Shown here: piece after piece, positions 61,862 to 64,000 of the stretch
Layout: each line of letters opens with the position of its first letter
Numbering within the stretch: the first letter of the stretch is position 1
Assembly: GCF_018143015.1 (NCBI RefSeq)
Contig: NC_054751.1
Coordinates: 16,353,292 to 16,417,291, forward strand
Direction: 5' to 3'
Source: Lytechinus variegatus
Lineage: Eukaryota; Echinodermata; Echinoidea; Temnopleuroida; Toxopneustidae
Length of the DNA: 64,000 bases
Program-made: the position numbers and the translations under genes
The notes under the pieces: generated by a model
The model's input: the letters and a program-made list of their open reading frames with translations, nothing else
Told to the model about the DNA's origin: nothing
Databases searched by the model: none

Positions 61862-63560
61862 AACGTAGCATGCTGCTCTTTTTGTAATCGTGTTAAGTGA
61901 TCATGTTCCTTTTTCCCAATACAATTTCCACAAACATAAATTGCATAATCTAAAGTTGGCAAAACATTACTCATATAAAGAGTGTTAAGGAGGGATTTAT
62001 TCAAAAATTGTCTCAGTTTACAAAGAGAAAATATCTTGTAGGCTAATGTTTTAGATATTTGATTAACGTGCGAACTCCAATTCAAATTTTCATCAATTTC
62101 AACACCGAGGTATCTAATGGATTTTTCCTGTTCTACCAAATTATTGTCGATAAAAATATAAGACCTATTTCTCAACAGCATTACCTTTGTCTTACTGACG
62201 TTTATACTTAAGTGGTTTTTATCGTACTATTTTTTAACATTGTCGATACTTTTTGTGCATTTTTAAAGTAACTTCATTGACATCGAAACCATAATCATAA
62301 ATTACCACGTCATCATAAAAATTATTACATTCACTACTGATGAGACAAGTAGAAATGTCGTTAATCATTAAGAGAAAAAGAGCCGGGCCAAGCCCACTTA
62401 ATTGCGGAATTCCTATATCCACATCTTTATATGATGAAATTTCACCATGGCAACAGACCATTTGCTTTCTGTTACTTAAATAACATTCAGATCATTCCAA
62501 TGGAGTACGAGTAACGCCGTATTATTTGTAAATTTCAATAGTATTAGCTTATGATCAATTGAATCGGAGCATTTAGAAATGCTAAGGAAGCATGCCCCGA
62601 CCATTTCACTTTAATTTAACGCCCCATACCAGTCGTCAATCAATCAATGTAAGGAGGTAACAGTTGAGTGGTTAGGTATGAAAAGCAAACTGAACAATAA
62701 GATCAAACTTCTGTAAATAAACGAGAAGTTGGTTTTGAACAGTTTTTTTTTTTCAATTAATTTGGAGATATGACAAGCGACTGAAATTGGTTTATAATTT
62801 GATTTATCTGATTTTGATCCTTTACCCTTATAAGCATTGTTCTTGACTTTTTCCAATCATCCGGGATTATACCTGACATTAAACTTAAATTGAAAATTTG
62901 AATTAGTGAATTGTAAATAAAAGGTGCAGCTAAACGTAGAAATTCAGAATCAAAATCCATAACATCTGGGTTACTTGTGACTGACAGACTCAGAAGCAGT
63001 TTTACCACTTCATGTAAGGTTTATCATGTTCAAAATCAAATTCATACTTACACTGAGGTTGGTTCCAGTAAACATTTTTCTTATCTTTTTCTGTAATTAA
63101 GATTTTTGCCTATATTAATAAAATAATCATTCATTGTGTTACATTATAATTCAACTTGAACATCAATTTCTTTTTGTATTTCCAGTCATCAAAGTAAGTT
63201 CATTCCATAATTTCTTAGGATCATGTTTATATTTAGTGGAAATCTCAGAAAAGTATTGGCGTTTAGATTCTCTTATCAATTTGGTAATTTGATTTCTTAC
63301 AATACGATATTCATTAACACGATGAAGAATATCTACCGCTTTGGATTTACAATATTTTCTTTTCAAGAAATCACGCCGGCACATGAGATCAATAATTTCA
63401 TCAGTTATCCACGGAGTAACGTTCTTTAACTCTGATAACTTTAAGAGGAGCATGTTTATGACTTATTTCAAGAAAAATACTTTTACAACTCTTCCATACG
63501 CTATTGATTTCATTGTTGCACGATTCATATTCAGGCCACATGAATACCTTATTTTGCTTC
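61862..63560 (-). mobile_element. Decayed CR1/Jockey-group LINE, endonuclease-RT linker to post-RT
   Basis: Read leftward on the minus strand the order is KNVTPWITDEIIDLMCRRDF (linker), FNLSLMSGIIPDDWKKSR and YKPISVACHISKLIEK (RT start), GIPQLSGLGPALFLLMINDI with the active-site motif YDDVVIY (family form YADD), then SIRYLGVEIDENLNWSSHV and LDYAIYVCGN. The parts lie in several frames with multiple shifts and stops, so it is not functional. The 5' endonuclease is mostly absent. The 3' end stops at 61862 against the foldback, where RLQK is followed, one base shifted, by RAACYV. Confidence 0.8.
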
Positions 63561-64000
63561 TAAAAATGATTTTTTTTTTGTTAGGAATAACCCTTAAAAA
63601 GGAAAAGGGAAAAAATCAGATTTTGGTGGCTGCGACGGGAACATTTTGATGAAACTATTTTCGCACCCCCCATGATGAAAGCTGGAACTGATCCTGGGTA
63701 TGACCGAAGAAAATGTAAGAAAGGAGAATGTAGAACCCTTCCAATATTCATGGTCGCCGGACTTCCCTACCGACTTTTGGGGGAAGAGAAGAAGTAAGGA
63801 ACGAAGGGAGAAAGAAACATTAAAAGATGAAAATAATTGGAAATCAAAACTATAAGTCAAATAATATAAATTTAGCTCGCGGTTCGCGCTCGCATTTATA
63901 TTTATGCAATGATAAAAGACATACGGATGAGTTTATCTTCCTACCACAACCACTTATATTTCAAAGAAGAAAGTCATTTCTTATACGGATTAAGGGGACC
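63561..64000. other. Window right edge, unassigned repeat-rich DNA
   Basis: No gene. At about 63873-63896 a single minus-strand unit of the GCGAGCGCGAACCGCGAGCT repeat is present, suggesting another element begins here and leaves the window. Confidence 0.4.

Overview
The window looks like nuclear DNA of a marine invertebrate deuterostome, most likely an echinoderm and probably a sea urchin. The evidence is AT-rich sequence with multi-exon genes and GT-AG introns, four host genes whose proteins match vertebrate families, abundant tRNA-derived SINEs, and a foldback transposon with the architecture described for sea urchin TU elements. Species is inference only. No prokaryotic, CRISPR or organellar content is seen.

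Left third (1-28 kb). A TTC1-type tetratricopeptide gene on the minus strand (coding exons between 350 and 3434) runs out of the left edge. About 7 kb of intergenic DNA separates it from a divergent, complete eight-exon type II phosphatidylinositol 4-kinase gene (10489-23688, about 508 residues). Introns of that gene hold a roughly 165-bp tandem repeat, a 119-bp hairpin, a local duplication, a TTAA-flanked MITE, a trinucleotide tract and a CpG-rich foldback element. Further right on the minus strand is a small ISG12/IFI27-like gene (27067-27453) that appears to carry one frameshift, with a TTAA-flanked MITE 22 bp upstream of its start codon.

Middle (28-41 kb). This is gene-poor. It contains a 3.5-kb TU-like foldback transposon (32178-35652) whose arms are tandem arrays, with a short direct repeat on each side. 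Another MITE follows, then a two-exon sepiapterin reductase gene (37863-40276). As read here, that gene has Gln in place of the catalytic Lys of the SDR YxxxK motif. A SINE sits directly upstream of its second exon.

Right third (41.5-64 kb). A minisatellite of about 13.5 kb (41510-55080) has a unit of about 27 bp built on the palindromes TTCGAA and GGCGCC. It is interrupted by one SINE and one LINE-tail-like insertion, and it carries higher-order duplications. Then come two MITEs and a transposon nest: a plus-strand L1-like LINE fragment, a foldback element with an hAT-like element inside it, a second foldback with a SINE inside it, and a decayed minus-strand CR1/Jockey-group LINE reaching almost to the window end. 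The genes are functionally unrelated (TPR co-chaperone, lipid kinase, small membrane protein, pteridine reductase) and form no operon or pathway.
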